Shown here: in pieces, positions 15,794-24,493 of the stretch | Position numbering within the stretch: position 1 is the first letter of the stretch | Layout: every line of letters starts with the position of its first letter | NCBI GenBank assembly: GCA_019638115.1 | Contig: JAHBUK010000001.1 | Span: 310,001-374,000, forward strand | Length of the DNA: 64,000 nt | Reading direction: 5' to 3' | From: Flavobacteriales bacterium | GTDB taxonomy: Bacteria; Bacteroidota; Bacteroidia; Flavobacteriales_F; PHOS-HE28 | Notes under the pieces: model-generated | What the model saw: only the letters and a program-made list of their open reading frames with translations | Databases searched by the model: none | What the model was told of the DNA's origin: nothing | Program-made: the position numbers and the translations under genes

Positions 15794-17101
15794 ATGGGAA
15801 GTTTCCGCATTGAGGGAGGGCGTCGCCTGAAGGGCACACTGACGCCACAAGGGGCCAAGAACGAAGCGCTGCAGATCCTCTGCGCGGTGCTGCTCACCGA
15901 AGAAGCGGTGACGATCCGCAACGTGCCCGACATCGTGGACGTGAACAAGCTGATCGACCTGCTGCGACACATGGGCGTGGTGGTGGAGAAACTCAACGAG
16001 AGCGACTACCGCTTCACCGCCAAGGACATCGACATCGAGTTCTTCATGAAGCCCGAGTTCAAGGCCATGGGCGGCGGGCTGCGCGGCAGTGTGATGATCG
16101 TGGGGCCTTTGCTGGCGCGATACGGCCGCGGCTACATCCCCACCCCGGGTGGCGACAAGATCGGCCGGCGCCGTTTGGACACGCACTTCATCGGATTCCA
16201 GAACCTGGGCGCCGAGTTCAACTACAGCGCTCAGGACGGTTTCTACCGCGTGGAGGCCAAGCGGCTGAAGGGCACCTACATGCTGCTGGACGAACCCAGC
16301 GTGACCGGCACCGCCAACATCGTGATGGCGGCCGTGCTCGCGGAAGGGCGCACCACCATCTACAACGCCGCCTGCGAACCCTACCTGCAGCAGCTCTGCA
16401 ATATGCTGAACCGCATGGGCGCAAAGATCACCGGCATCGGCAGCAACCTGCTGACCATCGATGGGGTGGACAGCCTGGGAGGCACCGAACACCGCATGCT
16501 GCCGGACATGATCGAGATCGGCAGCTTCATCGGCCTGGCCGCCATGACGCGCAGCGAGATCCTCATCAAGGACACCGGCTACGACCACCTCGGCTGCATT
16601 CCCGACGTGTTCCGGCGCCTCGGCATCACCGTGATCCGCCAGGGCGACGACATCCTGGTGCCCCAGCACGACCATTACAAGATCAAGACCTTCATCGATG
16701 GCAGCATCATGACGATCAGCGATCACCCCTGGCCCGGCTTCACACCCGACCTGCTGAGCATCGTGCTCACCGTGGCCACCCAAGCCAAGGGCAGCGTGCT
16801 CATCCACCAGAAGATGTTCGAGAGCCGGCTGTTCTTCACCGACAAGCTGATCGACATGGGCGCGCAGATCATCCTCTGCGATCCGCACCGCGTGGTGGTG
16901 AACGGCCACGATTTTCAGCAGCCGCTGCGCGCCATCCGCATGACCAGCCCGGACATCCGCGCCGGTGTTGCCCTGCTGATCGCCGCACTCAGCGCGGAAG
17001 GAACCAGCATCATCGAGAACATCGAGCAGATCCAACGCGGCTACCAGCGCATCGACGAGCGTTTGAACGCCCTTGGTGCACGCATCGAACGCATCGATTG
17101 A
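15794..17101 (+). CDS. murA: UDP-N-acetylglucosamine 1-carboxyvinyltransferase MurA
   Basis: It catalyses the first committed step of peptidoglycan synthesis, adding enolpyruvate from PEP to UDP-GlcNAc. The start at 15794 (MGSFRIEGGRRLKGTLTPQG) matches the family; the frame is open 39 bp further. Lys22 and Asn23 (GAKNEAL) of the UDP-GlcNAc site are present, and the protein is 435 residues, slightly longer than most MurA. In the active-site loop the usual Cys (position 115 in E. coli, GGCxIGxRPxDxH) is Asp121 in PTPGGDKIGRRRLDTH. Cys-to-Asp MurA is active but not alkylated by fosfomycin, so natural resistance is expected. The final residues (RLNALGARIERID) are typical. Confidence 0.96.
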   Translation: MGSFRIEGGRRLKGTLTPQGAKNEALQILCAVLLTEEAVTIRNVPDIVDVNKLIDLLRHMGVVVEKLNESDYRFTAKDIDIEFFMKPEFKAMGGGLRGSVMIVGPLLARYGRGYIPTPGGDKIGRRRLDTHFIGFQNLGAEFNYSAQDGFYRVEAKRLKGTYMLLDEPSVTGTANIVMAAVLAEGRTTIYNAACEPYLQQLCNMLNRMGAKITGIGSNLLTIDGVDSLGGTEHRMLPDMIEIGSFIGLAAMTRSEILIKDTGYDHLGCIPDVFRRLGITVIRQGDDILVPQHDHYKIKTFIDGSIMTISDHPWPGFTPDLLSIVLTVATQAKGSVLIHQKMFESRLFFTDKLIDMGAQIILCDPHRVVVNGHDFQQPLRAIRMTSPDIRAGVALLIAALSAEGTSIIENIEQIQRGYQRIDERLNALGARIERID

Positions 17102-17233
17102 CCTCGTTCGTTGCCGACCACGGAAGTTGGGTGGCTTTGAATGCCAAGCGTTCCCCCCTGCCCGTCGTCGGTAATTCCCCGGGATCCCCATCGCGGCACG
17201 TTGTTGGCAATGGCGGCCGCCACTTCACGTAAC

Positions 17234-17241
17234 TACCTTTG
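17234..17241 (+). promoter_or_regulatory. -7 promoter element (TACCTTTG), leaderless-type
   Basis: TACCTTTG is an exact TAnnTTTG match and is followed by only CCCC before the ATG at 17246. Transcription would begin at or next to the start codon unless an internal Met (17264 or 17273) is used. Confidence 0.5.
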
Positions 17242-17245
17242 CCCC

Positions 17246-17836
17246 ATGAATCTTCGCACCATCATGTCCAAGATGCGCATCATCTCCGTGGCCACCGTGG
17301 CCCTGTTGGCCATCTATGGCTTCACTGCAAAACTCAACACCACGGCGGCCGCCGAGCAGTCCGACAAGGGTGGCGCCAAGGTGGGTACCGGCCTGGGTGA
17401 CAAAGCGCCCGAGCTGGCTTTCATGAACCCGGACAGCACCAAAGTGCTGAAGCTCTCCGAGCTGAAAGGCAAGTACGTGCTGATCGATTTCTGGGCCAGT
17501 TGGTGCGGACCCTGTCGTAAGGAGAACCCCAATGTGGTGGCCGCCTACGACAAGTACAACCAGGCCAAGTTCAAGGAAGGGAAAGGCTTCGAGGTCTTCA
17601 GCGTGAGCTTGGACCGCAGCCGCCAAGCCTGGCAGCAGGCCATTGCACAGGATGGCCTGAAGTGGAAGTGGCATGTGAGCGACTTGAAACATTGGAACAG
17701 TGCCGCTGGCCAACTCTACGGCGTGAACTCCATCCCCATGAGCTTCCTGATCGACCCCAACGGCGTCATCATCGCCAAGAACCTGCGCGGCATGGGCTTG
17801 CACCAGGAATTGGACAAGTATGTGAAGAGCCTCTGA
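17246..17836 (+). CDS. TlpA-like thioredoxin-fold protein
   Basis: A signal peptide or membrane anchor (MRIISVATVALLAIYGFTA, near residues 10-28) precedes a thioredoxin fold. The catalytic motif is FWASWCGPCRKE (Cys-Gly-Pro-Cys), with a peroxiredoxin-like VFSVSLDRSRQAWQQAI and the cis-Pro loop GVNSIPMSFLIDPNG. Family knowledge: TlpA/ResA-type proteins reduce disulfides in the periplasm, for example in cytochrome c maturation. The ATG at 17246 follows a promoter element by 4 nt. Met at 17264 or 17273 would also leave a good signal peptide. It stands alone and ends in a strong hairpin terminator. Confidence 0.9.
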   Translation: MNLRTIMSKMRIISVATVALLAIYGFTAKLNTTAAAEQSDKGGAKVGTGLGDKAPELAFMNPDSTKVLKLSELKGKYVLIDFWASWCGPCRKENPNVVAAYDKYNQAKFKEGKGFEVFSVSLDRSRQAWQQAIAQDGLKWKWHVSDLKHWNSAAGQLYGVNSIPMSFLIDPNGVIIAKNLRGMGLHQELDKYVKSL

Positions 17837-17875
17837 ACAGGGCTGGCAAGTTACTCCGTAGCATTGCGCCACACC

Positions 17876-17912
17876 TGTCAAGAGCCACCCTACGACCGGG
17901 TGGCTCTTGACA
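17876..17912. terminator. Intrinsic terminator after the TlpA-like gene
   Basis: A perfect 15-bp stem (TGTCAAGAGCCACCC and its complement) with a 7-nt loop is followed by TTTAT. It is strong and isolates the upstream gene from grpE. Confidence 0.85.
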
Positions 17913-18007
17913 TTTATAACCCCAGCTCTGCCAACCTGTCCGAAAATCCCGCGTGGCACCTTAGTTGATCCCCGGCCGCGCCGAAACGTGATGCGGCACA
18001 CACGACC

Positions 18008-18643
18008 ATGGCCCTGAAGAACCCATTCCGCCGCAGCACCAAGCCCGATAGCAACATGAGCCAGCACGCCACAGACCATCCCGCTTCCGAACAACAGCAT
18101 GACGCCCCTTCCACGGAGCAACAAGCCGATATCGATACCCCCACAGCGGAAGAACACAGCAGCGACAACGGCACCGTGGCCACCTTGCAGGGCGAATTGG
18201 ACGCCCTGCGCACCGAACACCAAGCCCTGCATGACAAGCATGTGCGCCTGTTCGCCGAGTTCGACAACTTCCGCAAGCGCACCGCCAAGGAGAAGCTCGA
18301 ACTGATGCAGTTCGCCGGTGAGAATACGCTGAACGCCGTGCTGCCCGTGCTGGACGACCTGGACCGGGCCGTGGCCAACAACGATCGCGTGAACGACATC
18401 GACGCTGTGAAGGAAGGCTTCAAGCTCATCCAGCAGAAGCTCGTGCACATCCTTACCAGCCAAGGCCTGAAAGCCATGCCCGATGCCAAAGGCGAAGCCT
18501 TCGACACCGACCGGCACGAGGCCATCACCAAAGCCCCAGCCCCCAGCGATGACTTGAAAGGGAAAGTGATCGACGTGGTGGAGAACGGCTACACCCTGCA
18601 CGACAAAGTGATCCGCTACGCCAAGGTGGTGGTAGGCGAGTAG
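18008..18643 (+). CDS. grpE: Nucleotide exchange factor GrpE
   Basis: The first 55 residues are acidic, Gln-rich and disordered. A coiled coil follows ([20 protein letters not shown]), and then the GrpE core with [35 protein letters not shown] and the C-terminal beta domain signature [16 protein letters not shown], ending [20 protein letters not shown]. GrpE dimers release ADP from DnaK. The gene lies 49 bp before dnaJ, so the two likely form an operon, with dnaK elsewhere. Met17 is an alternative start. Confidence 0.95.
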   Translation: MALKNPFRRSTKPDSNMSQHATDHPASEQQHDAPSTEQQADIDTPTAEEHSSDNGTVATLQGELDALRTEHQALHDKHVRLFAEFDNFRKRTAKEKLELMQFAGENTLNAVLPVLDDLDRAVANNDRVNDIDAVKEGFKLIQQKLVHILTSQGLKAMPDAKGEAFDTDRHEAITKAPAPSDDLKGKVIDVVENGYTLHDKVIRYAKVVVGE

Positions 18644-18692
18644 TAGTGATGCCGGCATCGCACTCCACGCCAACCACAGCAGCTATTGCCCA

Positions 18693-19823
18693 ATGAGCAA
18701 GAGAGACCCGTACGAGACCCTCGGCGTAAGCAAGAACGCCACTGCCGACGAGATCAAGAAGGCTTACCGCAAACAGGCCATCAAGTACCACCCGGACAAG
18801 AACCCGGGCGACAAGGCTGCGGAGGAACACTTCAAGGAGGCGGCATCCGCCTATGAGATCCTGAGCGATCCCGACAAAAAGGCGAAGTACGACCGCTTCG
18901 GCCACAATGCCCCGGGCGGCTTCGGTGGTGGTGGCGGCTACCAAGGTGGCGGCATGAACATGGAGGACATCTTCTCCCAGTTCGGCGACATCTTCGGAGG
19001 GCATTTCGGGGGCGGTGCGTTCGGCGGCTTCGGCCAGCAACGCGGGGGCCGCACCGTGAAGGGCAGCAACCTGCGGGTGCGCCTGAAGATGACGCTGGAG
19101 GAGATCGCGCACGGCGCCGAGAAGAAGATCAAGGTGACCAAGCTGGTGCGTGCCAAAGGCAGCGAGTACGGCACCTGCGGAACCTGCGGGGGGAACGGTC
19201 AGGTGCGCCGCGTACAAAGCACCTTCCTGGGCCAGATGCAGACCGTTACCACCTGCCCGGCATGTGGAGGCATCGGCCAGACCGTGAGCAAGCGTGCACC
19301 GGGCAGCGATGAGCATGGCCTCGTACGTGAGGAGGTGGTGGTGCCCATCAAGATCCCGGCTGGCGTGGAGGAGGGCATGCAGCTCAACATCAGTGGCATG
19401 GGCAACGAAGCGCCTGCGGGCGGGGTTCCCGGCGACCTGCTGGTGGTGATCGAGGAGGAAGCACATCCCGAACTGCGTCGCGACGGCGTAAACCTGCATC
19501 ACGAAGTGTTCATCAGCATGGTGGATGCCGCCTTGGGCACCAGCATCGAGGTCCCCATCGTGGCCGGCAAGGCCAAGGTGAAGATCGAGCCCGGCACACA
19601 GACCAACCACACCTTGCGCCTGCGTGGTAAAGGCTTGCCCGACGTGCATGGCCGAGGCACCGGTGACCTCTTTGTGCACGTGGCAGTTTGGACGCCGACC
19701 AACCTGAGCAAGGAGGAAAAGGCAGCGTTGGAGAAACTGCGCGACAGCCCCGGCATGCAGCCCAAGCCCACCGCCAAGGACAAAGGCTTCTTCGAGCGAG
19801 TGAAAGAGATGTTCGGGCACTAA
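18693..19823 (+). CDS. dnaJ: Co-chaperone DnaJ with reduced zinc domain
   Basis: 376 residues. The J domain (1-70) has HPD at 33-35. A Gly/Phe-rich linker (75-120) follows, then the substrate-binding domains. The zinc domain has only two CxxCxGxG motifs, TCGTCGGNG (162) and TCPACGGIG (188). The positions of motifs 1 and 4 read [11 protein letters not shown] and RAPGSDEHG, without Cys. So zinc site 1 is lost and site 2 (motifs 2 and 3) is kept. The C-terminal domains ([42 protein letters not shown]) are complete, and it ends [10 protein letters not shown]. DnaJ delivers clients to DnaK and stimulates its ATPase. I believe some Bacteroidota share the reduced zinc domain. Confidence 0.95.
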   Translation: MSKRDPYETLGVSKNATADEIKKAYRKQAIKYHPDKNPGDKAAEEHFKEAASAYEILSDPDKKAKYDRFGHNAPGGFGGGGGYQGGGMNMEDIFSQFGDIFGGHFGGGAFGGFGQQRGGRTVKGSNLRVRLKMTLEEIAHGAEKKIKVTKLVRAKGSEYGTCGTCGGNGQVRRVQSTFLGQMQTVTTCPACGGIGQTVSKRAPGSDEHGLVREEVVVPIKIPAGVEEGMQLNISGMGNEAPAGGVPGDLLVVIEEEAHPELRRDGVNLHHEVFISMVDAALGTSIEVPIVAGKAKVKIEPGTQTNHTLRLRGKGLPDVHGRGTGDLFVHVAVWTPTNLSKEEKAALEKLRDSPGMQPKPTAKDKGFFERVKEMFGH

Positions 19824-20133
19824 CGGGCTGTGGCGGATCTTTTGGAGATCAGCCCACAAGACCTGTTCTTCCGCAAAGGGGTCCGACCACTGTTGTGTGG
19901 TCCCTTCGGGTACGCTTATCCCGCGCAACAACGGCTGAAACAAAGCCCTGCGGTACCTTTAATGGGGCTTCGCTGCACACTTGATCCCAGTGCGAGCAAG
20001 CATACCCACCTTTCAACCCGGAGTGTTACCGGTGTAGCGCATATGGCAAGGGCCCTCCACAGCACTTCGGCATGCCATACATGACCCGTTCGCACCGGGC
20101 GTTCATGGAACCTAAGCGGCCATGCTTGTGCAG
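19824..20133. other. Intergenic region, no gene seen
   Basis: 310 bp between convergent genes. It has a weak hairpin GACCAC/GTGGTC (19885-19902), with possible AAGGG/CCCTT extension, that could end dnaJ transcription. No supported coding frame or tRNA is visible. Confidence 0.5.
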
Positions 20134-20919
20134 TTACTTGCCTTCGATCAGGAAGGGCGTGCTGCCATCCGTGATTATCACCTTCGCGTTCGGCGATCGG
20201 CTCAGCTGTTCAAAGGCCTCGATACTCCTGAACCGCAGGATGTTCTCGTTCAGCCCTTCGGTGAGCACCAGTTGTGCATCGCGCACGCCCTCTGCTTCGA
20301 TCACCTTGCGCTGCGCTTCCAAACGTTCGCGTTGCAGCTCGAATTCCATTTGCTGCGCGCGTTGTTCCGCTTCCAGTTTATCCTCTATCGCTTTGGCCAG
20401 GCCTTGCGGCATGCGGATGCTCTTGAGCAGCACAGCCTCTATGGTGAACCCGCGCGGCTTGAGCAGATGGTTCATGTGATCGCTGATCTCCTTTTCGATG
20501 GCTGCACGCTGCACGCTGTGCATGTCCTTTGCGAAATGCCGGGAGCAGATGTCAGCCGCCGCACTGCGGAACACGCTCACAATGATGGCCTGTTCATAGG
20601 TGGTGCCGATGTTCTCGATGATGTGCGGCACCATGTCAGGCTGGATCCGGTACAGGATGCTGATCTCACTACGAACGTTCAACCCTTCCTTGCTCGGCAG
20701 GTCCATCTCTATTTCCCGGTTCACGGTTCGGACCGGCACTTTGATGACGCGTGTGGTGAAGGGATTGAGCACTACCAAGCCACTGGTGATGGTCCGTTCG
20801 CTGAGTTTCCCGAAACGCTGTTTCACCCCTACCGTGCCCTGCCTCACTGTGGTACAAGAAGCCATCACGGTGATCATGAGCGACATTACAACAAGCTGAG
20901 GAGAACGTATGATCCGCAT
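20134..20919 (-). CDS. SPFH/prohibitin-family lipoprotein
   Basis: The N-terminus is a lipoprotein signal (LVVMSLMITVMASC, with C at about residue 22). The SPFH/Band 7 domain follows (GTVGVKQRFGKLSERTITSG, PFTTRVIKVPVRTV, LPSKEGLNVRSEISILYRI, FAKDMHSVQRAAIEKEISDH). Then comes a long helical region (EAEQRAQQMEFELQRERLEA) that would oligomerise. Family knowledge: prohibitin-like proteins form rings on membranes, often partnered with proteases. The lipid anchor instead of a transmembrane helix is typical of this subgroup. It lies convergent to dnaJ and shortly after YegP-like on the same strand. Confidence 0.85.
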   Translation of the reverse strand: MRIIRSPQLVVMSLMITVMASCTTVRQGTVGVKQRFGKLSERTITSGLVVLNPFTTRVIKVPVRTVNREIEMDLPSKEGLNVRSEISILYRIQPDMVPHIIENIGTTYEQAIIVSVFRSAAADICSRHFAKDMHSVQRAAIEKEISDHMNHLLKPRGFTIEAVLLKSIRMPQGLAKAIEDKLEAEQRAQQMEFELQRERLEAQRKVIEAEGVRDAQLVLTEGLNENILRFRSIEAFEQLSRSPNAKVIITDGSTPFLIEGK

Positions 20920-20966
20920 GGGTTTCTGTTTTCATCGAAACCCACAAGACACATGCCGTGGTCGCT

Positions 20967-21308
20967 CTATGCTCCGTGCAATTCCAAGATGAGTGCATCC
21001 GGTGCATGCAACCGCACCGACCGGATTCCGTTCTCCATCCCTTCCGCATCCACGTACCGCTGGCTGGTACCGATGACCTCTCCGTTGGCCGCCTTCAGGT
21101 TGAAGTGGTAACTACCGGTCGCGGAAATGCAACGCTCAAAGAAGCGGTCTTCAGCACTGTGCCTACGCACGCTCTCGATGCCCTTCAAACAGCCTTCCTT
21201 CCGCGTGTAGCCTTCACTGCTGAGGATGACCTGGCCATTACTGGCCAATAGGTTGAAGCGGAACTCGCCTGCACGGTCCACTTTCACCTCGAATTTGCCC
21301 CTTCGCAT
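20967..21308 (-). CDS. YegP/DUF1508 tandem-repeat protein
   Basis: The 113 residues consist of two copies of the DUF1508 (YegP, UPF0339) module. The first is GKFEVKVDRAGEFRFNLLA...GYTRKEGCLKGIESVRRH and the second GSYHFNLKAANGEVIGTSQR...GMENGIRSVRLHA. The fold is a small beta sandwich dimer. Function is unknown; such proteins are found in many bacteria and sometimes linked to stress. It is 47 bp upstream of the SPFH gene on the same strand and may share its transcript. Confidence 0.85.
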   Translation of the reverse strand: MRRGKFEVKVDRAGEFRFNLLASNGQVILSSEGYTRKEGCLKGIESVRRHSAEDRFFERCISATGSYHFNLKAANGEVIGTSQRYVDAEGMENGIRSVRLHAPDALILELHGA

Positions 21309-21379
21309 GGATCAGTGTTTTCCGCAAGGTGAAGGACAAAGGACTTCGCTTCAATGACCTTGATCAGGACAGAACACTG

Positions 21380-21582
21380 GAAGCCATCTCAAAATAGTTT
21401 TTGGTAGCGAGCCTGCCTGTCCTGCAGGCAGGCCGGAGGAGTTTTCTGGGCAGCCCAGGCGCGAAACCTGCCTACCGGACAGGCAGGCCCGCGCAAAGCT
21501 GGACGCTCTGTATGGGTCGAGTAACGACGGATGCCCGGAAAAGGCCCCGGCGGAGCCCGAAGGATTATTTTGAGATGGCTTC
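21380..21582. mobile_element. MITE-like element with 17-bp inverted termini
   Basis: The 203-bp segment begins with GAAGCCATCTCAAAATA and ends with its exact reverse complement. Inside are two further palindromic blocks built from CCTGCCTG/CAGGCAGG (21411-21433, a 9-bp stem with 5-nt loop; and about 21468-21490). There is no open frame that looks coding. No clear target duplication is seen at the borders. The structure fits a small non-autonomous element or a REP cluster. Confidence 0.55.
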
Positions 21583-21609
21583 TAACGTTCTTGAACAGGC
21601 CGAAAAACA

Positions 21610-21637
21610 CCAAGGCACCTTGCTCAAGGTGCCTTGG
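21610..21637. repeat. 28-bp perfect palindromic hairpin
   Basis: Arms CCAAGGCACCTTG (13 bp) are perfect, separated by CT; each arm is itself nearly palindromic (AAGGCACCTT/AAGGTGCCTT). No T-run follows on either strand. It may be a terminator for YegP-side read-through, a cruciform or a binding site. Confidence 0.6.
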
Positions 21638-22067
21638 GCGAACGACCGAGGAAGAGGCGGCGTTCTTGGGTCCCACGGTTGCTCGATCCGCGGAAAGGAC
21701 CCAATGCTCTTTGGGAGCATGCACAAAGAAGCTTCGATCGATCCGGCTTCACAATAGAACGAACGTTAGGGGGCCTCGCTTGATCCCATTGACCCTGGCA
21801 ATTCCGGTGGCCCGGTTCACACCTGAACAACTGCTCAGCTTCATACCGCGAGGAGGAAGGACAGTGCGACCAACCGTTCAGCCGCCATTGAAGAAATGGT
21901 GCAACGTTACTTGGATCGCAATGGAACGGTGTGCTGCAACTTCGCCCTGACGATGGTGAGCGAGGACACGGCTCCCGCTCCTCCGTGGCACCGTCTCCCA
22001 TGTCCAGCTCCTGATCAGCATCTCGGAAACACCGTTCAGAGAAGCTGGGTCCGTGAACGAGCACAAC

Positions 22068-22075
22068 TACCTTGG
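22068..22075 (+). promoter_or_regulatory. -7-like element (TACCTTGG) 5 nt before ade
   Basis: TACCTTGG is followed by CAGCC and then ATG 22081. The spacing matches the other leaderless-type starts in this window and supports 22081 as the start of ade rather than the TTG at 22072. Confidence 0.4.
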
Positions 22076-22080
22076 CAGCC

Positions 22081-23721
22081 ATGCTGGACCATGTTCTACG
22101 CGGCAACCTGGTGGATATTCCCGCCAAACGCTGCTTCCCTGCGGAGGTGACGATCGAGAACGGCAGGATCACGGGCATACGGGAGCTTGATGGACCCGTG
22201 CAGGGCTTCCTGATGCCCGGCTTCATCGATGCGCATGTGCACGTCGAAAGCTCCATGCTCATTCCCAGTTCCTTCGCGCGCTTGGCCGTGGTGCATGGTA
22301 CGGTCGGCACCATCAGCGACCCGCACGAGATCGCCAATGTGCTGGGCGTGCCGGGGGTGGACTACATGATCGACAATGGTGCGCAGGTGCCCTTCCATTT
22401 CTTCTTCGGTGCGCCCAGCTGCGTGCCTGCCACCGTGTTCGAGACCGCAGGCGCCCGGATCGACGCGGATGCGGTGGGCAAGCTCCTACAGCGACCGGAG
22501 ATCCTCTACCTGAGCGAACTGATGGACTTTCCCGGGGTGATCAATGGCGATCCCGAGGTGATGCGGAAGTTGGCGCATGCACAGCGCTTGGGTAAGCCCG
22601 TGGATGGCCACGCGCCAGGCTTGCGCGGCGAGCTGGCGGAACGCTACATCCAGGCAGGACGCGGCCCCGGCCAGGTCGGTATCTCCACGGACCACGAGTG
22701 CTTCACCTTGGAGGAGGCCTTGGACAAGCTGCAATATGGCATGTACATCAGCATCCGCGAAGGCAGCGCGGCCAGGAACCTGGAGGCTTTGATGCCCCTG
22801 CTCATGAGCCATCCGGAGCAGGTGATGCTCTGCACCGACGACATGCATCCCGACCGCCTGCTGCAAGGGCATATCAACGTGCTGTGCGCTCGCTGCGTGG
22901 CCGAAGGTGTGGATGTTTACAACGTGCTTCAAGCGGCCTGCCTGAATCCCATCCGGCACTACCGCTTGCCGGTGGGCCAGCTGCGCGTGGGCGACCCTGC
23001 CGATCTGATCGTGGTGCACGACCTGGTGAATTTCCGCGTGGAGCGCACCTACATCCGTGGTCAACTGGTAGCGGACCAAGGCAGGAGCCTGATCCCACAT
23101 GTGGCCGCCGAGCGCCCCAACCGTTTCAACTGCAAAAGCAAACAGCCAGCGGACTTCGAGGTGCTGGCAGTGGATGGCCAGGTGTTGGCCATGGAGGCCA
23201 TCGATGGGCAATTGATCACCCACAAACGCCATCTGGTAGCCCCGGTGGTGGACGGCAAAGTGCTGGCCGACACCGAGCAGGACCTGTTGAAGATCGCCGT
23301 GGTGAACCGCTATGCGGACGCCAAACCCGCCGTGGGCTGGATCCGGAACATCGGCCTGGTACGCGGTGCCATTGCCAGTTGCGTTGCACACGACAGCCAC
23401 AACATCGTGGCTGTTGGCACCAACGACAAAGACCTGTGCGCAGCGGTGAACGCCGTGATCGAGGCCCAAGGCGGCATCAGCCTGGCGGACGGTGAACGGC
23501 GCATGGTCCTGCCCCTGCCCGTGGCGGGTATCATGAGCGATGCGGACCCTTTTCAAGTGGCGTCGGAATATGCCCGCATGGACCAAGCCGCCAAAGCGTT
23601 GGGCAGCCCACTTTCAGCACCCTACATGACCCTCAGCTTCATGGCCCTGCTCGTGATCCCCCATCTGAAAATGAGCGATCTCGGGCTCTTCGATGGGGAT
23701 GACTTCCGATTGATCGTGTGA
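22081..23721 (+). CDS. ade: Adenine deaminase
   Basis: 546 residues of the amidohydrolase superfamily. The metal-binding motif is GFIDAHVHVESS (about residue 48). HGTVGTISDPHEIANVLG follows, then FFFGAPSCVP, VDGHAPGL, STDHECFTLEEA and LCTDDMHPDRLLQGHINV. The C-terminal half has SIVAHDSHNI-like CVAHDSHNIVAVGTNDKDL, typical of Ade. It converts adenine to hypoxanthine and ammonia for purine salvage. The start at 22081 is supported by the promoter spacing. It stands alone, with a small lipoprotein gene 28 bp downstream. Confidence 0.95.
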   Translation: MLDHVLRGNLVDIPAKRCFPAEVTIENGRITGIRELDGPVQGFLMPGFIDAHVHVESSMLIPSSFARLAVVHGTVGTISDPHEIANVLGVPGVDYMIDNGAQVPFHFFFGAPSCVPATVFETAGARIDADAVGKLLQRPEILYLSELMDFPGVINGDPEVMRKLAHAQRLGKPVDGHAPGLRGELAERYIQAGRGPGQVGISTDHECFTLEEALDKLQYGMYISIREGSAARNLEALMPLLMSHPEQVMLCTDDMHPDRLLQGHINVLCARCVAEGVDVYNVLQAACLNPIRHYRLPVGQLRVGDPADLIVVHDLVNFRVERTYIRGQLVADQGRSLIPHVAAERPNRFNCKSKQPADFEVLAVDGQVLAMEAIDGQLITHKRHLVAPVVDGKVLADTEQDLLKIAVVNRYADAKPAVGWIRNIGLVRGAIASCVAHDSHNIVAVGTNDKDLCAAVNAVIEAQGGISLADGERRMVLPLPVAGIMSDADPFQVASEYARMDQAAKALGSPLSAPYMTLSFMALLVIPHLKMSDLGLFDGDDFRLIV

Positions 23722-23749
23722 TACACATCTGCCAGGACCCTGCAAGGCC

Positions 23750-24481
23750 ATGATCGCCAAGAAAAAGCTCCCCTCTGCCCCAAACCGGATATCCGGTGAT
23801 GCGCGACAGCCTCTTCGTGCGCCGGGCTTCAGTACCGGGCGCTGGGTGCAGCTATCGGGGATGCTGTTCATGCTGGTCCTCCTGCAGGCATGTAGCGCCA
23901 TACCCAAGAGCGTGCATGAAGGGGGACTGCAGAAACGCAAGCACATGAAGGGTTGGCACGTGGACCTGGCATTGCTTGGAAAAGTGTATCCCGCTCCGGT
24001 CGCTCGCCACAAAACAGGGCCGGCGCTTTCCATACAGCCAGCAAGCTCCCCTATGGCCAGCGCAACGGAGGAGATCATCGTGATCACGGAGGGCATTCCG
24101 GTGCAACCGACCGCCAACACACGAGGCCGAACGGACACCAAGTTGCCGGTCGCAGTTGCAGCAGCAGCTCCCCAGAACTTGGATATTCAGCAGCACGATC
24201 AGGAAGAGGAACCGGAGAACCTGCTTCCGAAGAAACGCACCAGTTTCCTGGGCATTCCGGCGTTGGTGCTGGTGCTGGCCGGCATCGGTGCCGCTTTCCT
24301 CACCAACGATGCGTTGCTGGTGCTGGGCCTGTTGGCCCTTGGTATTCTGCTGGCTTCCATCGCACTGCGTAGGATGCGCAAGCATGGGCGCAAAGGGAAA
24401 GGTCCAGCCATCGTGGCCATGGTGTTGGGCACCATGGCAGCCTTGATCACTGCCATGGTGATCATTCGCACCGGTCTCTGA
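23750..24481 (+). CDS. Lipoprotein with two C-terminal membrane segments
   Basis: 243 residues. A hydrophobic stretch (LSGMLFMLVLLQACS) with a lipobox-like Cys is followed by LQKRKHMKGWHVDLA. That short basic pattern is frequent at the start of small Flavobacteriales membrane lipoproteins. A polar middle region (about 75-160, with EEEPENLLPKKR) leads to a pair of hydrophobic helices (about 168-205) and a last helix (AIVAMVLGTMAALITAMVII). No enzymatic motif is visible. A 25-residue basic segment precedes the lipobox, so translation may start further in. Function unknown; probably envelope-located. Confidence 0.65.
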   Translation: MIAKKKLPSAPNRISGDARQPLRAPGFSTGRWVQLSGMLFMLVLLQACSAIPKSVHEGGLQKRKHMKGWHVDLALLGKVYPAPVARHKTGPALSIQPASSPMASATEEIIVITEGIPVQPTANTRGRTDTKLPVAVAAAAPQNLDIQQHDQEEEPENLLPKKRTSFLGIPALVLVLAGIGAAFLTNDALLVLGLLALGILLASIALRRMRKHGRKGKGPAIVAMVLGTMAALITAMVIIRTGL

Positions 24482-24493
24482 AAAGCTGTCGCA

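Larger units (their letters stand above)
21583..22080. other. Intergenic region upstream of ade, no supported gene
   Basis: About 500 bp with short open frames on both strands, but none has codon bias or a recognisable motif. It includes a 28-bp palindrome (21610-21637), a GGGTCC/GGACCC inverted pair (about 21666-21704), and at its end the ade promoter element. The composition is core-like rather than island-like. Confidence 0.5.

Noticed and set aside
14747-17191. An 814-residue open frame antisense to DUF4290 and murA
   Set aside because: Both genes on the plus strand are unmistakable; the antisense frame is open only because of codon bias.
20134-20919. HflK/HflC pair
   Set aside because: Only one SPFH gene is present and it has a lipobox instead of a membrane helix.
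21401-21950. Overlapping open frames of 118 and 139 codons between YegP-like and ade
   Set aside because: They run through the inverted-repeat element, lack codon bias and have no recognisable domain.
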